DNA from: Bacillota bacterium | GTDB lineage: Bacteria > Bacillota_G > SHA-98 > UBA4971 | Assembly: GCA_012512055.1 (NCBI GenBank) | Contig: JAAZEW010000015.1 | Coordinates: 1-12,665 of the forward strand | DNA length: 12,665 nucleotides | Direction of reading: 5' to 3' | Shown: positions 6,048-12,665 of the stretch, in pieces | Position numbering within the stretch: the first letter of the stretch is position 1 | Layout of the letters: each line of letters opens with the position of its first letter | Notes under the pieces: model-generated | Told to the model about the DNA's origin: nothing | Seen by the model: the letters and a program-made list of their open reading frames with translations, nothing else | The model's database searches: none | Translations under genes and position numbers: made by a program

Positions 6048-6087
6048 CAAACGCTACAGGCCTCGCAATTGAGAGCTGTAGCGTTTG
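6048..6087. terminator. Terminator-like 12-bp perfect stem between convergent units
   Basis: CAAACGCTACAG (6048-6059) and CTGTAGCGTTTG (6076-6087) pair perfectly around a 16-nt loop that can add CTC/GAG. Read on the minus strand, the stem ends in TTTG followed by TTATTAG, so it mainly serves acetate kinase, whose stop lies just 12 nt away. It also lies downstream of the plus-strand block and can act in both directions. Confidence 0.75.
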
Positions 6088-6098
6088 GGTTGAGAGCG

Positions 6099-7307
6099 TC
6101 ACCGGCTGTTGGAATCTGAGACGATCTCCAGCGTATCCCTGGCAATAACCAATTCCTCGTTAGTAGGGATCACCAGGACCTTAACCTTGGAGCCTTCCCC
6201 GGTGATATCCGCCTCTTTGCCTTTGGACTTGTTTTTCTCCGTGTCAATAGCTACCCCCAGGAAGCCAAGGCCTTCACATACGCGTTGCCTTAGGAACGGG
6301 GAGTTCTCCCCTATGCCCGCTGTAAACACAATGGCGTCAACTCCGTCCAAAGCGACAGCGTAGGCGCCAATGTACTTCCGAATCCGGTATTCATATATGT
6401 CAAAGGCGACTTTCGCGCGTTCATTGCCGCTTTTCACTCCGGCTTCAATTTCTCTCATGTCTCCGCTAATGCCGGAGACTCCCAGCAGCCCGCTATGCTT
6501 GTTCAAGAGAGAGTCCATTTCGCCTACAGTGAGGTTCTCATGCTTCATTACGTAGAAGACGACTGCAGGATCAATATCGCCGGACCTTGTGCCCATCATC
6601 AGCCCTTCAAGAGGTGTAAGGCCCATGCTGGTATCCATGCATTTCCCGTCTTTTACTGCAGCTATGCTTGCTCCGTTACCCAGGTGGCAACTGATAATCT
6701 TCAGGCCTTCAGAAGGTCTCTTGAGTATTTCAGCAGCTTTACGCGAAATATATCTGTGGGATGTGCCGTGAAAACCGTACCGTCTTACCTTGTGGCGCTC
6801 ATACAGAACGTAAGGAAGCGGATAGAGGAAAGCATGTCTTGGCATGGTCTGGTGAAACGCGGTGTCAAACACTGCCACCTGCGGCACACCGGGTATGTTG
6901 GATTCAGCAGCCAGAATTCCCATGAGGTTCGCAGGATTATGGAGCGGGCCCAAGGGAATGCAGTCGCGTATTGCTTGCTTCACTTCGCCGTTGATAAGGA
7001 CTGATTCGGTAAAAGTAGGGCCGCCATGGAGAACGCGATGGCCGACAGCACTAATGTCAGAAATATCCTTGATAACCCCATGTTCCGGGTGGACCAGCAT
7101 CTCCAGGACTTGGCCTACAGCGGTGGTGTGATCCAAGATGCTGGATGTCCGCTTCACGCTGGTTCGTCCGGCCGGTGTGTGAGTTAGGATAGCGTCATCA
7201 GACCCGATGCGTTCAACCAGCCCTTTTGCCATGACTGATTCGTCTTCCATATTGAACAACTGGTACTTGACAGATGAACTTCCGCAGTTGAGCACAAATA
7301 CTTTCAT
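6099..7307 (-). CDS. ackA: Acetate kinase
   Basis: A 402-residue acetate kinase of normal length. It makes ATP from acetyl phosphate and ADP, releasing acetate, and can run in reverse. Signature 1 VLNCGSSSVKY (5-15) and signature 2 GHRVLHGGPTFTES (89-102) are intact, as are AVFDTAFHQTMP (145-156), FHGTSHRY (179-186), HLGNG (208-212), MMGTRSGDIDP (237-247), FTAGIGENS (328-336) and PTNEE (381-385). The catalytic and binding residues N7, R91, D148, H180, R241 and E384 fall at the family's standard numbers. The ATG overlaps the TGA of the upstream dehydrogenase by 4 nt, so the two are co-translated. No phosphotransacetylase is adjacent, which is the usual partner. The 12-bp stem at 6048-6087 ends the transcript. 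Confidence 0.98.
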   Translation of the reverse strand: MKVFVLNCGSSSVKYQLFNMEDESVMAKGLVERIGSDDAILTHTPAGRTSVKRTSSILDHTTAVGQVLEMLVHPEHGVIKDISDISAVGHRVLHGGPTFTESVLINGEVKQAIRDCIPLGPLHNPANLMGILAAESNIPGVPQVAVFDTAFHQTMPRHAFLYPLPYVLYERHKVRRYGFHGTSHRYISRKAAEILKRPSEGLKIISCHLGNGASIAAVKDGKCMDTSMGLTPLEGLMMGTRSGDIDPAVVFYVMKHENLTVGEMDSLLNKHSGLLGVSGISGDMREIEAGVKSGNERAKVAFDIYEYRIRKYIGAYAVALDGVDAIVFTAGIGENSPFLRQRVCEGLGFLGVAIDTEKNKSKGKEADITGEGSKVKVLVIPTNEELVIARDTLEIVSDSNSR

Positions 7308-8212
7308 CCTCTTGCCCCCTGATAAACAAGGTTTTCCTCTGTCTCGACGAGGTTTCCTTCTTCGTCATACTTGAAAAATCCCTGGCCGGTTTTGACGCCT
7401 AAATGGCCTGCGCGAACCAGCTTCCGAAGTAGCGGACACGGCCGGAAGGAGAAATCGCCCAGGTCTCTGAACAACCCTTCCATTGAGGTCAGGACTGTAT
7501 CAAGACCCATCCGGTCTGCCATCTCCAGCGGGCCCCTGGGAAGGCCGAAGCCGAGCCTTATCGCCGTGTCAATGTCAGATGCGGACGCCACTCCCTCCAT
7601 TAACGAGTTCATGGCCTGGTTTAGGAGGGGAGTAATTAACCGAGTCGTAACAAATCCCGGCGAATCATTGACTTCCACCCCGATCTTGTCCAGGCTTTTC
7701 ACAAACCTTTTGACTGCTTCAACAGTCTGTTCCGATGATTTCAGGCCTCGGACAATCTCCACCACTTCTACGCGTACCACAGGGCTTAAGAAATGTAGGC
7801 CAATGACTTTTTCGGGGCGCTGGGTTGCTGCCGCAAGTTCAGTAATGCTAAGAGTTGATGTGTTGGATGCGAGAATTGCCAGGGGATGGCACACCTTATC
7901 AAGATTAGACAAGACCCTTTTCTTGACGTTGGCATCTTCCTGGACTGCCTCAATGATTAAGTCACAAGTTGCCGCGTCCTCCGGCTTTGATGTAAAATGG
8001 ATTCGACTTAGTGTGATTCTCTTTTCAGCTTCAGTGATTCCCCATTTTTCCAGACGCTTATTCAGGCTGAGTTCTACCCGGCATTTAGCGTCCTCCACGA
8101 GTTCATCGGTGCGGTCCACGAGGAAAACTTGAAAGCCTTTTTCGCCGATGCTTTCTGCAATGCTACATCCCATAGTACCTGCGCCGACAATAGCAACTTT
8201 TCGGATTCTCAC
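7304..8212 (-). CDS. 3-hydroxyacyl-CoA (3-hydroxybutyryl-CoA) dehydrogenase
   Basis: A 302-residue NAD(P)-dependent short-form dehydrogenase of the Hbd/PaaH type, interconverting 3-hydroxyacyl-CoA and 3-oxoacyl-CoA. The Rossmann motif IVGAGTMGCSIAE is at 8-20, followed by LVDR (31-34), EAVQED (88-93), SNTSTLSI (116-123), the catalytic His in GLHFLSP (H140) with its partner Glu downstream (E152), SPGFVTTRL (184-192), and the C-terminal domain GFGLPRGPLEMADRMGLD and KTGQGFFKY. Two positions depart from the clostridial Hbd norm: FLSPVVRVEV for FFNPVPVMKL, and T190 where most have Asn (PGFVVNR). Substrate preference may therefore differ, and I do not assign hbd. The start is GTG at 8212 with GGGAGGT upstream on this strand. 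It is the first gene of a two-gene unit with acetate kinase. Confidence 0.93.
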   Translation of the reverse strand: MRIRKVAIVGAGTMGCSIAESIGEKGFQVFLVDRTDELVEDAKCRVELSLNKRLEKWGITEAEKRITLSRIHFTSKPEDAATCDLIIEAVQEDANVKKRVLSNLDKVCHPLAILASNTSTLSITELAAATQRPEKVIGLHFLSPVVRVEVVEIVRGLKSSEQTVEAVKRFVKSLDKIGVEVNDSPGFVTTRLITPLLNQAMNSLMEGVASASDIDTAIRLGFGLPRGPLEMADRMGLDTVLTSMEGLFRDLGDFSFRPCPLLRKLVRAGHLGVKTGQGFFKYDEEGNLVETEENLVYQGARG

Positions 8213-8252
8213 CTCAAGACCTCCCTAGGTTTTAGTAAGAGGATGCTAGATT

Positions 8253-8292
8253 TACATTCTAGACAAGGACCTAATACCCTTCTACATTCTAG
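8253..8292. repeat. TACATTCTAG direct repeat in the divergent intergenic region
   Basis: TACATTCTAG occurs at 8253-8262 and 8283-8292, exactly 30 bp apart (about three helical turns). The second copy overlaps the proposed -10 of the minus-strand promoter and the first lies downstream in its leader. This spacing fits a pair of regulator sites, though chance or duplication is possible. Confidence 0.4.
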
Positions 8293-8314
8293 CTTTGAGT
8301 TGAACCCAGATCAA
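8286..8314 (-). promoter_or_regulatory. Probable promoter of the dehydrogenase-acetate kinase unit
   Basis: On the minus strand, TTGATC (plus positions 8309-8314) is followed after 17 bp by TAGAAT (8286-8291). The -35 has 4 and the -10 has 5 of 6 consensus bases. The leader would be about 65-70 nt to the GTG at 8212. Confidence 0.45.
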
Positions 8315-8520
8315 CCCAGTCAGTGCATAATCAGTATAGAATTGGCATTCGATGTTTTCAGGGCCTGGCAGAGTCCGGCGGCGAGCATAGAAGGACAGGA
8401 GGGATACTACGTAGAATTTTCCTCTTGGCCCAATTATGGGCGGGGCTTGTTGGGGGTGACAAGCATTTTGACGCTGACAATAATAAGACGGACTTAACAG
8501 ACAGAAGAGGGGGACAATTC

Positions 8521-9474
8521 ATGTTAGCAAAGACTACGTTGGGGAATACAGGCATTAACGTGACTAAGCTTGGATTCGGCACTCTTGTGATGGGACCCTT
8601 GCAAGCCGATCTGCCTCCGGAAGAAGGCGCAAAAGTAATCAGAAAGGCCCTTGAAAAGGGGATTTCTTTCCTTGACACAGCTCACGTTTACGGTACTTAT
8701 GAGCACATCCGAAAAGCGAAAGAGGGCTGGAAACAACAACTCGTCATTGCCACAAAGACGCCCGCTCCTGATTATGAGAAGGCTGAACGGCACATAAACC
8801 ACGCTCTTGAAGCGCTTGACGTAGAAAGCCTTGATATTGTGCTTATGCATGCTGCCCGGGCAGGGGAAGACGTTTTTCAAGAAAGAGCAGGGGCTTATCG
8901 GTGTTTGCGCGATTATAAGCAGAAAGGGCTGATCAAAGCCATTGGCGTATCCACCCATAATGTGGGCACTGTAAGAGTTGCCGGATCCCGCGACGATGTG
9001 GACGTCATTCACCCGCTCATAAACGTGATCGGCACAGGGATTCTCGGAGGAAACGTACAGGATATGGCTTCTGCGATTAAAGCGGCTTCTCGCAACGGAA
9101 AAGGTATTTACGCCATGAAAGCGCTGGCAGGTGGCAGTCTCCTGGAGAGAATGGACGAGGCATTCAAGTTCGTTATGGGCTTGCCCGGGGTTGACGCAGT
9201 AGTGGTAGGCATGGTATCCGAGGCAGAAGTGGACATGAATTGCAGGATATTCCGAGGCGAAGCCATTCATGATAAAGACCGGGAAGCCACATTCAGAAAA
9301 AAGCGCCTAAAAATCGTGGAGGTTTATTGCAAGGGCTGCGGCCGGTGTGTGAACGCCTGTCCTAATGGAGCATTGTCAATGGTTGAGGGTAAGTCTTCCG
9401 TTGATGAAAGCAAGTGTCTGCTTTGCGGTTATTGCACGCCTGCGTGTCCTGAATTCGCAATTCGGGTCATATGA
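8521..9474 (+). CDS. Aldo/keto reductase with C-terminal 2x[4Fe-4S] ferredoxin domain
   Basis: A 317-residue protein of the COG1453 type. Residues 1-245 form an aldo/keto reductase barrel with the catalytic tetrad visible: D52 (FLDTAHVYG), Y57, K79 (IATKT) and H110 (IVLMHAAR). The strand IGVSTHN (141-147) and the phosphate-binding end of the barrel (VVVGMVSEAEV, 227-237) follow. The C-terminal domain has two CxxCxxCxxxC motifs (C270, C273, C276, C280 and C299, C302, C305, C309). Such proteins probably pass electrons between NAD(P)H or substrate and ferredoxin; the substrate is not known. The frame is open upstream to 8323, but the ATG at 8521 has GAGGGGG (8507-8513) at proper spacing and matches the usual AKR start. 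It is divergent from the dehydrogenase unit and lies 138 bp before the P-type ATPase. Confidence 0.93.
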   Translation: MLAKTTLGNTGINVTKLGFGTLVMGPLQADLPPEEGAKVIRKALEKGISFLDTAHVYGTYEHIRKAKEGWKQQLVIATKTPAPDYEKAERHINHALEALDVESLDIVLMHAARAGEDVFQERAGAYRCLRDYKQKGLIKAIGVSTHNVGTVRVAGSRDDVDVIHPLINVIGTGILGGNVQDMASAIKAASRNGKGIYAMKALAGGSLLERMDEAFKFVMGLPGVDAVVVGMVSEAEVDMNCRIFRGEAIHDKDREATFRKKRLKIVEVYCKGCGRCVNACPNGALSMVEGKSSVDESKCLLCGYCTPACPEFAIRVI

Positions 9475-9544
9475 TCCGTTCCGGATGTGCCTCTCCCGAG
9501 GAATTAAACTGGATTTTGGAGAGTCTATATACTTGAGGGAAAAG

Positions 9545-9574
9545 TTGCACATCAGGGCCGGGATTAAGTAGAAT
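9545..9574 (+). promoter_or_regulatory. Possible weak promoter before the P-type ATPase
   Basis: TTGCAC (9545-9550), 18 bp, then TAGAAT (9569-9574). The -10 is good and the -35 poor. An alternative -10, TATACT (9528-9533), lacks a matching -35. Read-through from the reductase gene is also possible because the 5-bp hairpin after its stop (9474-9486) has no T run. Confidence 0.25.
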
Positions 9575-9612
9575 ATGTTGCATACTCAGACTAGATGAAG
9601 AAGGCATTTCAG

Positions 9613-12396
9613 ATGGAATCACAGATGGGAGACGGCATATCACAGGAACACGCTAAGTACTATTACATGGATGTTGAAGATGCTGCCAAAGCGCTTAAGG
9701 CAGATCTGGTTAAAGGCTTGGATTCAAACGATGCAAGAGAACGCCTTGAGCTTTTCGGCCCGAACGAACTGAGAGAACAGGCGGGTCCCGGTATTTTCCG
9801 GATGTTCCTCAGACAATTCATGGAACCGCTGGTCCTCGTGCTTATCGTAGCAGCCATAGTATCTTCTGTCCTGGGCGAGATTGCAGAAGGCGCAGTAATT
9901 ATGGCAATAGTCTTGCTCAATGCAATTCTAGGGGTGACTCAGGAAAGCAAAGCCGAGAAGGCCTTGCTTGCGCTCAGAGAACTGGCTGCCCCGCACGCCA
10001 GAGTCAGACGAAGCGGCAACACATTGATAATCCCCGCAAGTGAGCTTGTGCCCGGTGATTTGGTCCTCATTGAAGAAGGAGACCACATTCCCGCAGATAT
10101 TCGCATTGTGAGCTCTGTTGCGTTAAAGTCCGACGAGTCCGCTCTCACCGGAGAATCAGTGCCTGTAGAAAAACAGGCATCTGCCATTTCCCGGCCTTCT
10201 GAAGGCGATATTGCCCTGGGGGACAGGACCAACATTCTTCATATGGCAACTGTATGTGTTCACGGGAGAGGCAAAGGAATCGCGTTTGCCACCGGAATGA
10301 ACACAGAGGTAGGACACATAGCAGGTTTAATCGGGGCTTTGCCGGACAAGCGCACGCCGCTTCAAGAACGCCTTGAGGGTTTGGGCAAATGGCTTGGCGG
10401 TGCAGCCTTGGGACTATGCGGCATCATGTTCGTCACCGGCCTTTCCCGTGGAATTAACACCTTTGAGATGTTCTTGACATCAGTGAGCCTTGCAGTTGCC
10501 GCGATTCCTGAGGGGCTGCCTGCAATTGTCACCGTGGTTTTGGCTATCGGAGTTCAGAGAATGGCGAGGCATAAAGCAATAATCAGGAGGCTTCCCGCAG
10601 TTGAGACACTGGGCAGCGCTACTGCGATCTGCTCGGACAAGACAGGTACCCTCACCCAAAACGAAATGACTGTGGTCAAGGCTTACGTAAACGGACGCAT
10701 GCTCGAAGTCTCAGGTAACGGCTATTCGCCTGAGGGAGAGTTCTCACCGGATGAAGAATCAAATCCCGGATCCGGCGACACGGCTGTTGATGTGTCTGAT
10801 CCTCACTTGGGCATGCTGGTCAAAATTGCCGCGCTGTGCAACAACTCGGAGCTCCGAAGGAATTCCGAGACAGGGGAATGGTTTATCGTCGGGGATCCCA
10901 CAGAAGGCGCGCTTGTCGTGGCTGCCCGTAAAGCAGGCTTCACTGAGGAGGATGAGGTTGATGCGCCGCGTATCGGGGAGATCCCGTTTGACTCTGTACG
11001 GAAGAGAATGACTACAATCCATCAGTTTTCCGACGGCAAGGTTATGGCGCTTGTGAAAGGCGCGCCTGATTCTGTCCTCGGCAGATGCGAATTCGTGTTA
11101 CAGGACGGAGCTGCGCGTCATCTGGATGAGGCAGAGAAAGATCGGATCATGCAGGTTAATGCGGGTATGGCTTCCAAAGCCCTCCGGGTGCTGGCGTGCG
11201 CCTACAGAATCCTGGGCTCAATGCCGAGAGAACCCGGAGCCGGTGAAGTCGAAGAAGGCCTTGTTTTCGTAGGCCTGATGGGCATGATGGATCCGCCAAG
11301 GCCTGAGGCTGCCGAAGCTATTATTACTTGTCGGGGAGCGGGTATTACTCCGATCATGATCACAGGAGATCATGAAGACACTGCTCTGGCTATATCGAGG
11401 GCTATCAACTTGAGTGCGCATGAGGAGTCCGAAAGTGGATCGAGTCCGGTTCTGACCGGCAAAGAGCTGGAGAGAATGTCTTCTGAAGAGCTGAAGGAAG
11501 CAGTTAATCGGGTGGCAGTCTATGCTCGCGTGTCTCCCGAGCACAAGGTGCGTATTGTGGATGCGCTTCAGATCCAGGGGCATGTAGTGGCTATGACAGG
11601 AGACGGAGTAAACGATGCCCCTGCGCTGAAGAGGGCGGACATCGGTTGTGCCATGGGGATAACCGGGACGGACGTCGCTAAAGGCGCATCTGATATGGTG
11701 CTTGCAGATGACAATTTCGCCACTATTGTTGAGGCGGTCAAACAAGGAAGGACGATTTTCGACAACATCAGAAAGGCTATTGCTTACCTGCTATCCTGCA
11801 ATATAGGGGAGATTATCGCAGTATTCATGGGGATTGCAGTAATAGGCGCGAGAATACTCACCCCTATACAGATACTTTGGGTTAACCTGGTTACAGATAG
11901 CTTGCCCGCTCTTGCTCTCGGAGTGGAACCTCCGGAGCCTGGAACGATGGAACGGCCTCCTCGAGGCAGGCATGAGTCTGTGTTCAGTTCAGGCGGAGCA
12001 ATACGTGTAGGGACTTACGGGGTTTTCATAGCGGCTACTACTCTTCTTGCTTTCCGGTTAGGAACAAGAACACAACCGGTGATACGACTAGAGAGAGACA
12101 CACTTCTTGCAGCCAGGACCATGGCTTTTGCTACAATGTCACTGAGTCAGCTTTTCCATGGGTTTAATCTGCGGTCAACGACAAGATCTCTGTTCCGGGT
12201 GGGCTTCACAACCAACCGGTACATGGTGTTAGCGTGGACTGTGTCAGCTTCCTTGCAACTCATGGTTCTTGTCATACCCGGGCTTCGTTTCATCTTTGAA
12301 GCGGTGCCTCTGACTCTTAGTGAGTGGGGTTATGTGGGTCTGTTGTCAGTGTCTCCCGTCATCTTTGGTGAAATCCTCAAGATATTAAGCAGGTAA
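9613..12396 (+). CDS. P-type cation-transporting ATPase, Ca2+ (P2A) class
   Basis: A full-length, ten-helix P2-type ATPase, probably a calcium exporter of the inner membrane. With the start at 9613 (927 residues), landmarks are an N-terminal cation-ATPase domain (about 15-65), M1-M2 (71-111), actuator TGES (179-182), M3-M4 (259-317) with PEGLP (299-303), phosphorylation site DKTGTLT (D342), KGAP (482-485), TGDGVNDAP (662-670), and M5-M10 (719-924). Cation-site residues of the calcium class are present: E300 in M4, N730 and E733 in M5 (YLLSCNIGE), N758, T761 and D762 in M6 (NLVTD). The M8 acidic residue of animal SERCA is not seen. The frame is open from ATG 9595, but only ATG 9613 has a suitable ribosome binding site (GAAGAAGG, 9597-9604). 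Mg2+ or Mn2+ transport cannot be excluded. Confidence 0.93.
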   Translation: MESQMGDGISQEHAKYYYMDVEDAAKALKADLVKGLDSNDARERLELFGPNELREQAGPGIFRMFLRQFMEPLVLVLIVAAIVSSVLGEIAEGAVIMAIVLLNAILGVTQESKAEKALLALRELAAPHARVRRSGNTLIIPASELVPGDLVLIEEGDHIPADIRIVSSVALKSDESALTGESVPVEKQASAISRPSEGDIALGDRTNILHMATVCVHGRGKGIAFATGMNTEVGHIAGLIGALPDKRTPLQERLEGLGKWLGGAALGLCGIMFVTGLSRGINTFEMFLTSVSLAVAAIPEGLPAIVTVVLAIGVQRMARHKAIIRRLPAVETLGSATAICSDKTGTLTQNEMTVVKAYVNGRMLEVSGNGYSPEGEFSPDEESNPGSGDTAVDVSDPHLGMLVKIAALCNNSELRRNSETGEWFIVGDPTEGALVVAARKAGFTEEDEVDAPRIGEIPFDSVRKRMTTIHQFSDGKVMALVKGAPDSVLGRCEFVLQDGAARHLDEAEKDRIMQVNAGMASKALRVLACAYRILGSMPREPGAGEVEEGLVFVGLMGMMDPPRPEAAEAIITCRGAGITPIMITGDHEDTALAISRAINLSAHEESESGSSPVLTGKELERMSSEELKEAVNRVAVYARVSPEHKVRIVDALQIQGHVVAMTGDGVNDAPALKRADIGCAMGITGTDVAKGASDMVLADDNFATIVEAVKQGRTIFDNIRKAIAYLLSCNIGEIIAVFMGIAVIGARILTPIQILWVNLVTDSLPALALGVEPPEPGTMERPPRGRHESVFSSGGAIRVGTYGVFIAATTLLAFRLGTRTQPVIRLERDTLLAARTMAFATMSLSQLFHGFNLRSTTRSLFRVGFTTNRYMVLAWTVSASLQLMVLVIPGLRFIFEAVPLTLSEWGYVGLLSVSPVIFGEILKILSR

Positions 12397-12403
12397 TATC
12401 GCA

Positions 12404-12434
12404 GCCGCTCAGCGCGGCAAGTAAAAATACTTGC
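12404..12434 (+). terminator. Two overlapping hairpins after the P-type ATPase (weak terminator)
   Basis: GCCGC/GCGGC (12404-12408/12414-12418) overlaps GCAAGTA/TACTTGC (12417-12423/12428-12434) around an AAAA loop. Only ATTTAG follows, so termination strength is doubtful. The two stems share two bases and partly exclude each other. Confidence 0.35.
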
Positions 12435-12459
12435 ATTTAGCGTTGTGTCCGAGTAGAAT
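12431..12459 (+). promoter_or_regulatory. Possible promoter for the zinc-ribbon gene
   Basis: TTGCAT (12431-12436), 17 bp, TAGAAT (12454-12459). The -10 has 5 of 6 consensus bases and the -35 only 3. It would give a leader of about 140 nt. The 12460-12607 interval shows no gene. Confidence 0.3.
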
Positions 12460-12607
12460 GTATTCAGCCACACTTGTTCAGTTTTGGATTGTACACTCTG
12501 GGCTGGCCGCGGGCTATAGGCACATACATGGAAGAGACGAGTGCCGTGGGTGCGACAGGTTTCTGAGCAAGCAGGCAATTACCACCAAAGTGAGGAGATC
12601 ATCTTAC

Positions 12608-12665
12608 ATGGAGTTCAAAGACAAGGTTCTGACGTGTCGCGACTGCGGTGCAGAGTTTGTGTTTA
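12608..12665 (+). CDS. Zinc-ribbon domain protein (N-terminal fragment, runs off the window)
   Basis: Nineteen codons are visible: MEFKDKVLTCRDCGAEFVF. The CRDC pair followed by GAEFVF matches the start of small treble-clef zinc-ribbon proteins (zf-trcl type), which begin almost identically and carry a second CxxC downstream. These are cytoplasmic proteins of unknown role, common in Bacillota. The ATG at 12608 is preceded by AGGAG (12593-12597) with 10-nt spacing. The remainder lies beyond the window edge, so length and second metal ligand pair cannot be checked. Confidence 0.75.
   Translation, partial: MEFKDKVLTCRDCGAEFVF

Noticed and set aside
5822..6148. 108-codon plus-strand frame after the ORP-like block
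   Set aside because: No ribosome binding site and no recognisable domain; it runs through the terminator stem into the antisense of acetate kinase.
8323..8520. N-terminal extension of the aldo/keto reductase
   Set aside because: No ribosome binding site at the upstream start, and family members begin at the ATG at 8521, which has a strong one.

Overview
The window looks like chromosomal DNA of an anaerobic bacterium, most likely a Bacillota (Clostridia-type) member. Strong GGAGG ribosome binding sites, TTG/GTG starts, many [4Fe-4S] proteins, fermentation genes and sigma-A-type promoters all point that way. No rRNA, tRNA, CRISPR array, transposase or integrase is visible.

Layout. Positions 1-498 hold no recognisable gene, but several small hairpins. 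A DUF134 (UPF0251) DNA-binding protein with a zinc ribbon follows (499-975) and ends in a good rho-independent terminator. A consensus-like promoter overlapped by a 14-bp palindrome and an imperfect copy of it (about 1060-1108) then opens a plus-strand block: DUF5320 Gly/Arg-rich coiled-coil protein (1254-1685), Mrp/NBP35 ATPase (1770-2639), a first NifX/MTH1175-type protein (2636-3007), a 438-bp repeat-containing gap, a second NifX-type protein with a His/Cys tail (3446-3853), and two MinD-type ATPases each with an inserted 2x[4Fe-4S] ferredoxin domain (4000-4857 and 4897-5802). This gene set matches the anaerobe-specific orange protein (ORP) complex known from Desulfovibrio. The likely shared theme is nucleotide-driven, electron-linked handling or assembly of a metal-sulfur cofactor carried by the NifX-like proteins.

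Convergent to this block, after a 12-bp perfect stem at 6048-6087, lies a minus-strand pair with a 4-nt overlap: a 3-hydroxyacyl(butyryl)-CoA dehydrogenase (7304-8212) and acetate kinase (6099-7307). They fit acid fermentation or CoA-ester turnover with ATP gain. Divergent from them is a plus-strand aldo/keto reductase with a C-terminal 2x[4Fe-4S] domain (8521-9474). A full-length P-type ATPase of the Ca2+ (P2A) class follows (9613-12396), and then the first 19 codons of a small zinc-ribbon protein that runs off the end of the window.

The items most worth a second look are the ORP-like cluster with its palindromic operator, the shared RG-rich tails of the DUF134 and DUF5320 proteins, the His/Cys tail on the second NifX-like protein, and the repeat-bearing gap at 3008-3445. 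All calls come from reading the sequence; no database search was run.
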